A DNA stretch of 5,799 nt from Candidatus Sifarchaeum marinoarchaea (GTDB lineage: Archaea > Asgardarchaeota > Sifarchaeia > Borrarchaeales > Borrarchaeaceae): positions 1 to 5,799 of the forward strand of contig JAECRW010000104.1 of the NCBI GenBank assembly GCA_016294985.1. The letters are read 5' to 3'. The notes under the pieces are model-generated. The model searched no databases. It saw only the letters and a list, made by a program, of their open reading frames with translations, and was not told the DNA's origin. The position numbers and the translations under genes are program-made. Position 1 is the first letter of the stretch, and the number at the start of each line of letters is the position of its first letter. Shown here in pieces: positions 1 through 5,703 of the stretch.

Positions 1-1
1 A

Positions 2-271
2 AAACTACTTGAAGGCTTTGTCGGTGGTTCTGCCATATTGGGTTTTATGAAATTCTTTATAGAACTAGCAACTGCACCAAATCCAGAATTAGCAGGGCAA
101 ATCGCGTTGATTTTATTAATTGCAATTGGCTCCGCTTCGCATTCCATCGTATGGACTTTATTCTTCTATCTTCCCTTTCACAGACGCTATGTGCATCAAT
201 TAAATAAGAAAATCGCAAGAATGGGTGTACCACGTGCTGTTGTTGAGATAAAGCCGATTAAAAAAGCATGA
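2..271 (+). CDS. C-terminal part of an unidentified membrane protein (5' truncated)
   Basis: The frame is open from the first bases of the window to a TGA at 269-271, giving 89 visible residues, so the gene very probably starts outside the window. A TTG at 38 could be a start but has no clear ribosome binding site and would cut into a hydrophobic stretch. Two hydrophobic segments are visible: roughly visible residues 6-22, and about 41-63 ending in WTLFFYLPF. They are followed by a strongly basic tail (HRRYVHQLNKKIARMGVPR, ending IKPIKKA). By the positive-inside rule that tail is probably cytoplasmic. A short loop with several prolines (APNPELAG) separates the two segments. I do not recognise the family and assign no function. 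The next gene begins 278 bases downstream, so there is no sign of an operon. Confidence 0.6.
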   Translation, partial: KLLEGFVGGSAILGFMKFFIELATAPNPELAGQIALILLIAIGSASHSIVWTLFFYLPFHRRYVHQLNKKIARMGVPRAVVEIKPIKKA

Positions 272-350
272 GAAAGATAGAAAAGACATGCATAATAAAC
301 TCAGACAAGCAAAGTGAAAACACATAGATGAACGATTGCAAGCGCGCTAG

Positions 351-368
351 ATTCCTCTCTTTTTTTGT
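351..368 (+). terminator. possible T-tract terminator after the left-edge gene
   Basis: A pyrimidine-rich run ends in seven T residues (360-366), about 90 bases after the stop of the membrane-protein gene. Archaeal RNA polymerase terminates at oligo-T tracts on the coding strand without needing a hairpin, so this is a plausible end for that transcript. The evidence is the T-tract alone. Confidence 0.3.
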
Positions 369-536
369 GATACGAAAATAGACTCACAAAATCTTCGCAG
401 AGACGTTTTAACCTAAATATTATAAGCAACACAAACAATGCCATGTAGCGATTTTGAGTTAGCTTAAAAACCAAATTCTTGAAATACTCTATCATTGTGC
501 ATAATACTAGACTATCTACACTAAAACATCATCATA

Positions 537-552
537 TGAGGCTATTCCAGTG
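537..552 (+). promoter_or_regulatory. ribosome binding site and GTG start of the Roadblock gene
   Basis: TGAGG at 537-541 lies 8 bases before the GTG at 550. The frame is open back to a TAG at 508-510 but holds no other ATG, GTG or TTG upstream, so this non-ATG codon is the only start that fits. The ATG at 536 is in another frame. A weak TATA-like stretch (CATAATA, 500-506) lies about 45 bases upstream of the start. Confidence 0.6.
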
Positions 553-1026
553 TGGGATGGGAAAGCGCTATCTGAAGCTCTAAATCGAGTTCTTTCAGGA
601 CTTATTAAAGCAGATCACGCCATCCGAACAGTAATCCTAACCGATCGCACTGGTTTAACTTTAGGTCATGTAACAAAATTTGATACACGTCCTGTGGACG
701 TAGATGGCCTTGGTGCGATAGGTAATGCTGTTTTTTGTGCTAGCGAAACACAGGGAAAGCATACAGAGATTAAGGGGAATTTAAATCTGGTAGTATCCGA
801 ATTTGATACGGGTGTTATTTTTACGGCGGGTATAAATCAGGAAGCTGTGTTGTGTGTTATCGCAGATCCACATGTTAATATTGGCATCGTTCGTTTTACG
901 ATAAAACAAAACGTGGAACGACTTGCACGAGCATTAAAAGAATTTCATGCTGAAGAAGAAGATGGAATGCCTATACGTGCTGAAGAAAGGCTATTAAGAT
1001 TACTAAAAGAATTAAATGATTTTTAA
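550..1026 (+). CDS. Roadblock/LC7 domain protein
   Basis: 158 residues. Residues about 5-125 fit the Roadblock/LC7 (MglB-like) fold: an N-terminal helix (ALSEALNRVLSGLIKA), the family hallmark strand-turn VILTDRTGLTLGHV (28-41), a central helix (GLGAIGNAVFCASETQGK, 53-70), then paired strands (LNLVVSEFDTGVIFTAG, AVLCVIADPHVNIGIVRF) and a closing helix. Residues 126-158 add a charged, Glu-rich helical extension. In known systems these proteins dimerise and act as GTPase-activating, scaffold or regulatory partners of small Ras-like GTPases (MglA/MglB in bacteria, Ragulator and dynein light chains in eukaryotes). Asgard archaea carry many of them. No GTPase gene is in this window, so the partner is unknown. 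The protein is probably cytosolic, as it has no signal peptide or membrane segment. I am confident of the family, not of the pathway. Confidence 0.88.
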   Translation: MWDGKALSEALNRVLSGLIKADHAIRTVILTDRTGLTLGHVTKFDTRPVDVDGLGAIGNAVFCASETQGKHTEIKGNLNLVVSEFDTGVIFTAGINQEAVLCVIADPHVNIGIVRFTIKQNVERLARALKEFHAEEEDGMPIRAEERLLRLLKELNDF

Positions 1027-1148
1027 GGGTAAGAAGTCTTCGTAGTTATGTTTGTAAAATGTGAGATCATTTAGCATTAACATATTGGCTAAAATAGAAC
1101 CAAAGGTTATGTTTTCAATTCTAATTCCATTTTGAGAAAATTCAATTG

Positions 1149-1165
1149 ACAATATAACATAATAG
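1149..1165 (+). promoter_or_regulatory. candidate TATA-type promoter of the TrmO gene
   Basis: The AT-rich stretch AATATAACATAATAG lies about 50-60 bases before the preferred ATG at 1213. A start of transcription about 25 bases downstream of it would leave a leader of some 30 bases containing the GGGG ribosome binding site. This is inferred from base composition and spacing only. Confidence 0.35.
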
Positions 1166-1200
1166 AGAGAATACGAAAAAAATTGAAAGTATTAACTCAT

Positions 1201-1215
1201 GGGGATTTTGTCATG
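1201..1215 (+). promoter_or_regulatory. ribosome binding site that sets the TrmO start
   Basis: GGGG at 1201-1204 sits 8 bases before the ATG at 1213. A TTG at 1183 would add ten residues (MKVLTHGDFV), but it has no binding site and the extra residues do not belong to the family's usual N-terminus. The ATG is therefore preferred. Confidence 0.6.
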
Positions 1216-1644
1216 AAGACGACGGAGATTGTTTTGAAAACGATAGGTATTATTAAGTCTCCTTACAAAACAATAAGTGATGCACCGAGACAAGGGAGAC
1301 TAGTACAAACAATAGGGACAATTGAGATATTTCCTGAGTTTAATGAAGGCTTAAAGGATATTGAAAAGCGCTCGCATGTTATTTTGATATATTGGCTGCA
1401 TCAAGCAAACAGAAATACTTTAGTCACGCCTACGCCCGATAGCAATATCCCAATGGGCGTATTCTCTATAAGATCACCAAGCAGACCCAATCCGCTTGGA
1501 ATATGCACTACAGAGTTGATTGAGCGAAAAGGAAATATGTTGATAGTAAAGGGAATTGATGCAATAGATGGCACGCCCCTAGTAGATATAAAACCTTATA
1601 TCCCAAAACTTGATGAGGTTTCTTGCGTGGATAGAAAAGAGTAG
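1213..1644 (+). CDS. trmO: tRNA (N6-threonylcarbamoyladenosine37-N6)-methyltransferase, TrmO/TsaA family
   Basis: 143 residues from the ATG at 1213. The protein opens with the typical strand KTIGIIKSPYK (9-19). It carries the family motifs in order: APRQG (24-28), WLHQA (61-65), GVFSIRSPSRPNPLG (82-96) and DGTPLVDIKPYIP (119-131). In the characterised E. coli enzyme this beta-barrel domain binds S-adenosylmethionine and methylates t6A at position 37 of tRNA-Thr to m6t6A. The length matches a single-domain archaeal form without the bacterial C-terminal extension. The substrate here is inferred from the family. The gene stands alone, 186 bases after the Roadblock gene and converging on the hydrolase gene, with no t6A-synthesis gene beside it. 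All motifs are intact. Confidence 0.88.
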   Translation: MKTTEIVLKTIGIIKSPYKTISDAPRQGRLVQTIGTIEIFPEFNEGLKDIEKRSHVILIYWLHQANRNTLVTPTPDSNIPMGVFSIRSPSRPNPLGICTTELIERKGNMLIVKGIDAIDGTPLVDIKPYIPKLDEVSCVDRKE

Positions 1645-1648
1645 CAGC

Positions 1649-1715
1649 AAAAAAAAAGGATATACAGAAAAATGTAAGTTATGTAGAAAAAAAGTAAGGA
1701 GAGAGTTTTGTTTTT
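1649..1715. terminator. two-way terminator region between convergent genes
   Basis: This 67-base stretch lies between the stop of the TrmO gene (1644) and the stop of the hydrolase gene (1718 side). On the + strand TTTTGTTTTT (1706-1715) can end the TrmO transcript. On the - strand, seven T (from A at 1687-1693) and then nine T (from A at 1649-1657) can end the hydrolase transcript. Oligo-T tracts are the normal archaeal termination signal. I see no strong stem. Confidence 0.5.
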
Positions 1716-1717
1716 GA

Positions 1718-2308
1718 CTAGAGCGCCTTTATTACTTCGTCCGATGTTTTAACGTCTCCAAGAACAGGAAATATCTTTTCTATAGCAAACTTTTGCTCTT
1801 CTTCAGAAAGCGCTTCCATGCAGTCAACTGCAAAAATTGGTTTAATTCCTCTATCGTATGCAGATCTTCCTGTTACTTCTACACACCAGTTTGTGATGAA
1901 CCCTGTTATAATCAGTTCTTTAACATCCAAATTCTTTAACAGACCTGCGAGCTCGGAATCACAGAAAGCGCACAAACGCCTCTTGTCAAGCACCATCTCG
2001 CCTTCTTTTGGCTTAAGTTCGTCAACGATTTCTGCACCCCAAGTTCCTTTCTTAAATGCATTTGCATCCGCCGCACCCTTAAAGAGACCAAAAGGGGTGC
2101 TAGCTACCTCTGGATATCCTTCTCTAAAGCTAATGGGTGAATGGATAATAGGTATCTTTTTATTCCTTGCTGCTTCAAGTACTTTTTTCGTGTTCGCCAC
2201 TACGTTAGAGTCTTTTGCCCTCTTCCAAATTCCTGCGCCCGCCATTGCGCCCTTTTCACTCAGGAAATCGTTCTGGAATTCTATCATGATCAAAGCCGTT
2301 TTCGCCAT
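1718..2308 (-). CDS. isochorismatase-like cysteine hydrolase
   Basis: 196 residues, the usual length for this family of amidases and hydrolases, which includes nicotinamidase, isochorismatase and ureidoacrylate hydrolase. They act through an Asp-Lys-Cys triad. The motifs are in order: LIMIEFQNDF (6-15), a proline/glycine-rich segment (SPISFREGYPEV, 57-68), VLDKRRLCAF (106-115) with the expected Lys109, and GFITNWCVEVTGRSAYDRG (136-154) with the expected nucleophile Cys142 after the usual cis-peptide turn. The position normally held by the catalytic Asp (D-x-Q-N-D-F) is Glu10 here. Cys113 and Cys116 form a CxxC beside the catalytic Lys. GAGG, 9 bases before the ATG, supports the start at 2308. 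The substrate cannot be told from sequence, so nicotinamidase is only one option. Likely cytosolic and probably transcribed alone. Confidence 0.85.
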   Translation of the reverse strand: MAKTALIMIEFQNDFLSEKGAMAGAGIWKRAKDSNVVANTKKVLEAARNKKIPIIHSPISFREGYPEVASTPFGLFKGAADANAFKKGTWGAEIVDELKPKEGEMVLDKRRLCAFCDSELAGLLKNLDVKELIITGFITNWCVEVTGRSAYDRGIKPIFAVDCMEALSEEEQKFAIEKIFPVLGDVKTSDEVIKAL

Positions 2309-2317
2309 ATGGGTTTT

Positions 2318-2369
2318 CCTCTTTTTTATTTATTTTTTAATCAAATCTATGGGAAGTTATCCCTCCTCC
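2318..2369 (-). promoter_or_regulatory. leader of the hydrolase gene with two Shine-Dalgarno-like sites
   Basis: Read on the - strand, the near-start GAGG (2318-2321) is 9 bases from the ATG and is the working ribosome binding site. A stronger GGAGGAGG (2362-2369) lies about 50 bases further upstream and has no start codon at normal spacing. It runs into a small inverted repeat, GGGA-TAACT-TCCC. The stretch between is nearly pure A/T. Confidence 0.35.
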
Positions 2370-2420
2370 AAAGTATTTTGGACTAAAAAAACAGTGTGAA
2401 CTATTTTATGTGCAAAAGTC

Positions 2421-2446
2421 CTATATATATGTTAAGGCACGCGCCT
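2421..2446 (-). promoter_or_regulatory. candidate promoter with adjacent GC palindrome, upstream of the hydrolase gene
   Basis: Read on the - strand, ACATATATATAG (2421-2432) is a good TATA-like box. Immediately upstream lies the GC-rich inverted repeat AGGC-GCGT-GCCT (2435-2446), which stands out in otherwise AT-rich DNA and occupies the BRE/activator position of an archaeal promoter. A start about 25 bases downstream would give a leader of roughly 90 bases. The palindrome could be an operator, but its stem is only 4 bp. This is inference. Confidence 0.35.
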
Positions 2447-2496
2447 ACATACATGCTGATGCCATGTCAGAAAACTAACATGATCTTTATTGCGAA

Positions 2497-3489
2497 TTAT
2501 TGACCTTCTATCTCAAACTCAGCTAAAAGTTCATCCTCAAGTTCCAAAGCGGAATTTACTTCAAGTCCATCTTCTTGTAGACTCCTTAAAAACCTATGTA
2601 ACTTTTCCGTTTCGGTTTCAGTTAAGCGCACTCGAAACAAAGGATAACCCTGGAGCCATCTTATAGCTTTTTTAACATCGACTTTACTTATTTTGTCACC
2701 AACATATGAACCCACATCAACTAGTTTTTCTTTTGCAACTGCTCCAGTCTCTTTAAGTTTTTCTTTTGCGATACCACCTGCATTTTTGATTTTTTCAACT
2801 GCACGATCTTTAACTGCAGAGAGTTTTGTTAATTTTCCCGTACTCTCAATATCTTCACTGTCTACAGATGTAGTTTCAGTTTCTAGAGGAGAAGGTTGAA
2901 TTTCAGGTGTTTCATGCGTTTCAGGGAGACGATCTTCTTCTTCTAATTTGCTTATAATTGTGTTTTCTATTTTAGAGATGAAACTCGATTCCGCTATTTC
3001 AGATACATTGATTTCTTCTAACGTCACTATGATACGGAGTGCGTAATAAGTAACCTTTTCTTCCTCTTTTTCATCAGTCTCTCTTTTAATTACACTTACC
3101 ACTTTTCCTTTTACTCCACGTAGAACCTGTGCTGTCTTTTGGTAAATTGTAGGGCGTGTTAACAGCACCCGTTCTATGATGGACTTGCTATATGAAGTAA
3201 CTATATTTGGGGGTATCCTGAGCCCTCGGCGAATAAACTGTGAGTATGCTGTCGCAACTGGCGCGAAAATAAACCCTATCGCACTAAAAACAATTTGTCC
3301 GTGCCGAGCAAGTGTGTCTAGAAGCCCGCTTTTAGAAAAAATACCTGCCACCCTGGAGCGTGGTATCCATATTATTCCTTCTCGCTTGACGTGAACGAGA
3401 AGGCCTCCCATTACTGGTAAATACTCATTTGCGATAATACCAACAGAATTTAAGGACTGATTTATCCAATCTTCTACACTTGCATCCAT
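2497..3489 (-). CDS. unidentified protein with a hydrophobic segment and 11-residue amphipathic (LEA/apolipoprotein-like) repeats
   Basis: 330 residues. I do not recognise the family. Visible layout: residues 1-60 are mixed, with a GGLLVHVKREGIIWIPRSRVAGIF stretch. Residues 66-84 form a hydrophobic segment (IVFSAIGFIFAPVATAY) that could sit in or on a membrane. Residues 90-180 are a folded-looking part with an acidic/basic patch (KRETDEKEEEK) and strand YYALRIIVTLEEI. Residues 181-218 are an acidic, Thr/Pro/Ser-rich linker. Residues 222-275 hold Lys/Glu/Ala repeats with an 11-residue period (IAKEKLKETGA then VAKEKLVDVGS). Residues 276-330 are a C-terminal domain ending in a very acidic helix. 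Such 11-mer repeats are known in LEA, synuclein-like and apolipoprotein helices that lie on membranes or protect proteins. Membrane association is inferred. The start has GGAG 11 bases upstream. The gene stands alone, 188 bases before the hydrolase gene. Confidence 0.75.
   Translation of the reverse strand: MDASVEDWINQSLNSVGIIANEYLPVMGGLLVHVKREGIIWIPRSRVAGIFSKSGLLDTLARHGQIVFSAIGFIFAPVATAYSQFIRRGLRIPPNIVTSYSKSIIERVLLTRPTIYQKTAQVLRGVKGKVVSVIKRETDEKEEEKVTYYALRIIVTLEEINVSEIAESSFISKIENTIISKLEEEDRLPETHETPEIQPSPLETETTSVDSEDIESTGKLTKLSAVKDRAVEKIKNAGGIAKEKLKETGAVAKEKLVDVGSYVGDKISKVDVKKAIRWLQGYPLFRVRLTETETEKLHRFLRSLQEDGLEVNSALELEDELLAEFEIEGQ
2723..2769 (-). repeat. 33-bp-period repeat inside the 330-residue gene
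   Basis: The 14-mer AGTTTTTCTTTTGC occurs exactly at 2723-2736 and 2756-2769, a spacing of 33 bases or 11 codons. It encodes the repeated AKEKL core. It is the best-preserved part of a longer degenerate series covering residues about 222-275 and suggests growth of the gene by in-frame tandem duplication. Confidence 0.6.
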
Positions 3490-3655
3490 TTCTTCATACG
3501 CTCCGTCTTACGTATCTAAAAATTTATGATCTTCCCTCTTTTTTAGGCTAGATCATTTTCTCATAAATCGGAATACTCAATCATTATAGGACATGAGGTG
3601 AATTAAAGTTTTTCACAAAATCGATAAATTACACCATAGTAGGGCAATAAGAAAC

Positions 3656-3719
3656 AGGAGCTGTTGAAATGACTGATCTACAAGACGCACCTACTACGGC
3701 ACTTGAAGTCGTAAATTAG
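3656..3719 (+). other. 16-residue open frame with strong ribosome binding site (leader peptide, microprotein or gene remnant)
   Basis: AGGAG at 3656-3660 is followed after 8 bases by ATG at 3669. The frame reads MTDLQDAPTTALEVVN and stops with TAG at 3717-3719. A TATA-like ATAAATTA lies at 3624-3631, close to the right distance for transcription to start just before the binding site. No + strand gene follows; the facing gene is the protease on the - strand. The first residues look faintly like the protease N-terminus (MTETIANGVNELDAATRSLNVLEV), so it could be the stub of a lost copy, a leader peptide, or chance. No function is assigned. Confidence 0.3.
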
Positions 3720-3761
3720 TTGATATTTAAAGGTTGTGAAAGATACAAGAGTATATTGTAG

Positions 3762-3812
3762 ATACCTTGATTTATTTTGAAGGTATTTCGTTGAAAAGTT
3801 AAATCAAGGTAT
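3762..3812. repeat. perfect 13-bp inverted repeat with an internal third copy, overlapping the protease stop codon
   Basis: ATACCTTGATTTA (3762-3774) is exactly complementary to TAAATCAAGGTAT (3800-3812), with a 25-base loop. Within the loop, AAGGTAT (3780-3786) repeats the end of the right arm, so the left arm's ATACCTT (3762-3768) could pair with either copy: a 7-bp stem with an 11-base loop, or the 13-bp stem. On the - strand the last codons of the protease gene and its TGA (3804-3806) form one arm. There is no T-tract after the stem, so this is not a classic terminator. It may protect or process the mRNA 3' end. The rest of the 3490-3803 gap holds only the short frame at 3669 and AT-rich DNA. 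Confidence 0.65.
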
Positions 3813-4502
3813 TAGCCAATACGGAAACGCAAAATGAATATAGAAGAGGATATCAAATACGGCATGCGCTAGAGTTGGCGATACTAAACTCCTGAATTTT
3901 ACCAAGATGATTGAAAGGATTATACTCCCAGCAAAGTTGAGCAACATTGTCTCAATAGTTGAAAAGTATGGACCATAAAGAATCAGGCTGAAGATGGAAT
4001 TTTGATGATAAAACATAAACAATATAGAATTAATTAGTACCGCGTAAAAAGTGGCATTGGATATTATTGCCCCCTCCAATCTGGGGAGCATATAACCTCT
4101 AAAAAACAACTCTTCTGAAAAAACGACAACCAGTGCAATAGGAATGATAGCCAAATTGCGATATGGCAATAAGAAAAGAACCTTTTCATACATAACAAAG
4201 TAATAAGCACTGAAAGCTAGATGAAGAAGAATTCCAAAAAGAATTCCGAAAAAAATGTTTTCTTTATATGCGGTCTTAACCAATCCAAGCTCTTTTAGAT
4301 TCATCTGCGTAATCGCACGTCCAAACAAAACAAAACAGGCGATGCCAAATCCGATTCCAATTAAAATAAGAAATAAGCTTTCTTGAAACATTAATGCCTG
4401 AAAAATTCCAAAGAATGTGGCTACAGTTAAAACTTCCAATACGTTAAGTGATCTAGTAGCGGCATCAAGTTCATTGACACCGTTTGCTATAGTCTCAGTC
4501 AT
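3804..4502 (-). CDS. CPBP family intramembrane metalloprotease (CAAX protease/bacteriocin-processing, Abi-type)
   Basis: 232 residues from the ATG at 4502. The protein is very hydrophobic, with about seven or eight likely membrane segments. All three family motifs are present: SEELFFRG (Glu130, Glu131, Arg135; the EExxxR motif), FMFYH (Phe162 to His166; FxxxH) and HAVFD (His213 to Asp217; HxxxN/D). In the family, exemplified by Rce1, these Glu and His residues form the metal or water-activating site inside the membrane. The family cleaves prenylated CAAX proteins in eukaryotes and processes peptides or membrane proteins in prokaryotes. The substrate here is unknown, and no CAAX-type protein is visible nearby. 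A longer start at 4556 would add 18 polar residues but coincides with the TATA-like box and lacks a ribosome binding site. The stop codon lies within a 13-bp hairpin. It is transcribed alone. Confidence 0.88.
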   Translation of the reverse strand: MTETIANGVNELDAATRSLNVLEVLTVATFFGIFQALMFQESLFLILIGIGFGIACFVLFGRAITQMNLKELGLVKTAYKENIFFGILFGILLHLAFSAYYFVMYEKVLFLLPYRNLAIIPIALVVVFSEELFFRGYMLPRLEGAIISNATFYAVLINSILFMFYHQNSIFSLILYGPYFSTIETMLLNFAGSIILSIILVKFRSLVSPTLAHAVFDILFYIHFAFPYWLIP

Positions 4503-4514
4503 TGTTTCTACCTC
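4500..4514 (-). promoter_or_regulatory. ribosome binding site that sets the protease start
   Basis: Read on the - strand, GAGGT (4510-4514) is 7 bases before the ATG at 4502, followed by MTETIANG. The ATG at 4556 in the same frame has no such site. This decides in favour of the shorter protein. Confidence 0.65.
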
Positions 4515-4553
4515 AAGATAATAATTACTTCGTTTGAATGTTGAGTCTATAGA

Positions 4554-4561
4554 CATATAAA
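4554..4561 (-). promoter_or_regulatory. candidate TATA box of the protease gene
   Basis: Read on the - strand this is TTTATATG, about 55 bases before the preferred ATG at 4502. Transcription starting some 25 bases downstream would give a leader of about 30 bases that includes the GAGGT site. The same octamer occurs at 5701-5708 ahead of the next gene. Confidence 0.45.
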
Positions 4562-4578
4562 CTTGTCAAAAGATCACA

Positions 4579-4591
4579 GGAAGAAAAAGAA
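4579..4591 (-). terminator. possible T-rich terminator of the 345-residue gene
   Basis: Read on the - strand, TTCTTTTTCTTCC lies about 75 bases after that gene's stop and just before the protease promoter. It is a plausible archaeal oligo-T termination site that would separate the two genes. No strong stem precedes it. Confidence 0.25.
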
Positions 4592-4665
4592 TTCGAATTT
4601 TTTAAATTTAATTAGGTGATTTATCTGATATCAGCGAGAAGACACCTTCCGAGAGGGAGGGGTAG

Positions 4666-5703
4666 TTAACTCTCAGTTTCAGCATCTGGTTTTTCTATGG
4701 GTTCTTCGAGTTTTTGCGCTATGTCGTCTTGAAGACTCTTCATTACGGAAAATATTTCCTCTAAAGAACTTACAAGCAGTTTTTTCTCATTGTGAATTAA
4801 ATATCCTTTAGATCCAACATTATTATAGTAAATATCTGCACTAACTTGAACTGCTTGATCTGCAATGTAAAACGCTGAAAAAAGCCCGGTTTTATCTTTG
4901 CGGATTTCTAGTAGAAATTTTTGAAGTTTAGATTTTTCTTCTTTCGTGAATATCTTCTTGGATTTATAAACTTGAAATTGAATATAATTCCATCCAAATC
5001 CATTTTCAATTAATTCAGTTTGAAGATCATACTTTTGATTAAAAAATGAAGTAAAGCCTGCTAATTCGGGCATCTCACGTATTCTGTGTTCACCAGGATT
5101 TAGTGTTACCATATTGCGATTTAAGTCCATGAAGAAAATCTCATTTTGATTCGAAAATAAGAGGTAATCATCTTGAGAAGAATACAGTGTAAATTCGTCC
5201 ATTTCATCAAGTCTTCCTGTGAACGTCTTGATGAACGTTTGTTTCCTTTGCAAGGCTCTTTTCAATGGTTTAGATGCGTTTGGAAATAATATATCAAGAA
5301 AATCTTCTAAGAAAATTTTCTTATCAATGTTTTTTCCTTGCCTACGTTCTTTTCCTGAAAGGATTTTAGCCATGGTTTGCTGTCGTTGGCTGTAACAAAA
5401 AAGTGGGAGATCCTTTTTCTTAATTCCGGAGTCGATATAGAGATCTAAAAGACGGCGATTATTTCCGTCAATTATTTCCTGACATGGACGAAGAATGCAT
5501 TTAAGGCGGTCTGAATCATTACATTCTTCAAAGCAATACTTTCTAAATAGTTCTAAGGCACTCTGTGAAAAAGGAAGTAATTTTTTTTGGAGATCCTCTT
5601 TAACAAATAATCGAACAAAAGTATCACCGTATTCTGAGCGTTTTCGTATATCTTCTCTGAACATGTCATTCATCTCTATTGAAAAAAATAAAGTACGTGT
5701 CAT
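4666..5703 (-). CDS. unidentified 345-residue protein with a cysteine cluster
   Basis: I do not recognise the family. Counting from the ATG at 5703, residues 1-55 are mostly charged helix. Residues 56-75 hold a cysteine cluster, C57-x3-C61-x7-C69-x4-C74, which might bind metal. Residues 105-130 are very basic (ILSGKERRQGKNIDKK). Residues 130-160 are helical. Residues 170-200 look like beta strands (FTLYSSQDDYLLFSNQNEIFFMDL), and 235-330 are mixed with a final helix and an acidic tail (EEPIEKPDAETES). There is no signal peptide or membrane segment, so it is probably cytosolic. The start is uncertain. The ATG at 5703 lies inside a TATA-like sequence and has no binding site; the ATGs at 5673 and 5664 would suit a promoter there. 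Alternatively the frame, which has no stop up to 5799, may begin outside the window. Confidence 0.7.
   Translation of the reverse strand: MTRTLFFSIEMNDMFREDIRKRSEYGDTFVRLFVKEDLQKKLLPFSQSALELFRKYCFEECNDSDRLKCILRPCQEIIDGNNRRLLDLYIDSGIKKKDLPLFCYSQRQQTMAKILSGKERRQGKNIDKKIFLEDFLDILFPNASKPLKRALQRKQTFIKTFTGRLDEMDEFTLYSSQDDYLLFSNQNEIFFMDLNRNMVTLNPGEHRIREMPELAGFTSFFNQKYDLQTELIENGFGWNYIQFQVYKSKKIFTKEEKSKLQKFLLEIRKDKTGLFSAFYIADQAVQVSADIYYNNVGSKGYLIHNEKKLLVSSLEEIFSVMKSLQDDIAQKLEEPIEKPDAETES

Noticed and set aside
301..495. 64-codon - strand frame with a hydrophobic stretch (MALFVLLIIF)
   Set aside because: It has no ribosome binding site before its ATG, no recognisable family, and composition typical of AT-rich non-coding DNA. 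Its hydrophobicity follows from T-rich codons.
1183..1212. TTG-started ten-residue extension of TrmO
   Set aside because: There is no binding site for the TTG, while GGGG is well placed for the ATG at 1213, and the family normally starts near that ATG.
1818..2399. 193-codon + strand frame opposite the hydrolase gene, and the shorter one at 2141-2386
   Set aside because: The - strand protein carries full family motifs, so these are antisense shadows. Their sequences show no domain.
2693..3394. + strand frames opposite the 330-residue gene (2693-2899, 3176-3394)
   Set aside because: They mirror the coding strand (Ser/Phe-rich complement of the Lys/Glu repeats) and lack ribosome binding sites.
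3522..3568. Inverted repeat ATTTATGA (3522-3529) / TCATAAAT (3561-3568), with TGATC/GATCA inside
   Set aside because: An 8-bp A/T-rich match with a 31-base loop is weak, and the register of the inner match differs, so chance is likely.
4588..4601. GAATTCGAATTTT, recalling the T-arm of a tRNA
   Set aside because: No GG at the T-arm start, no acceptor or anticodon stem around it; it is a simple A/T palindrome.
4645..4660. Hairpin CCTTCC-GAGA-GGGAGG with a GNRA-type loop
   Set aside because: It pairs only when read on the + strand, where no gene is upstream. On the - strand, downstream of the 345-residue gene, it has a C-A mismatch.
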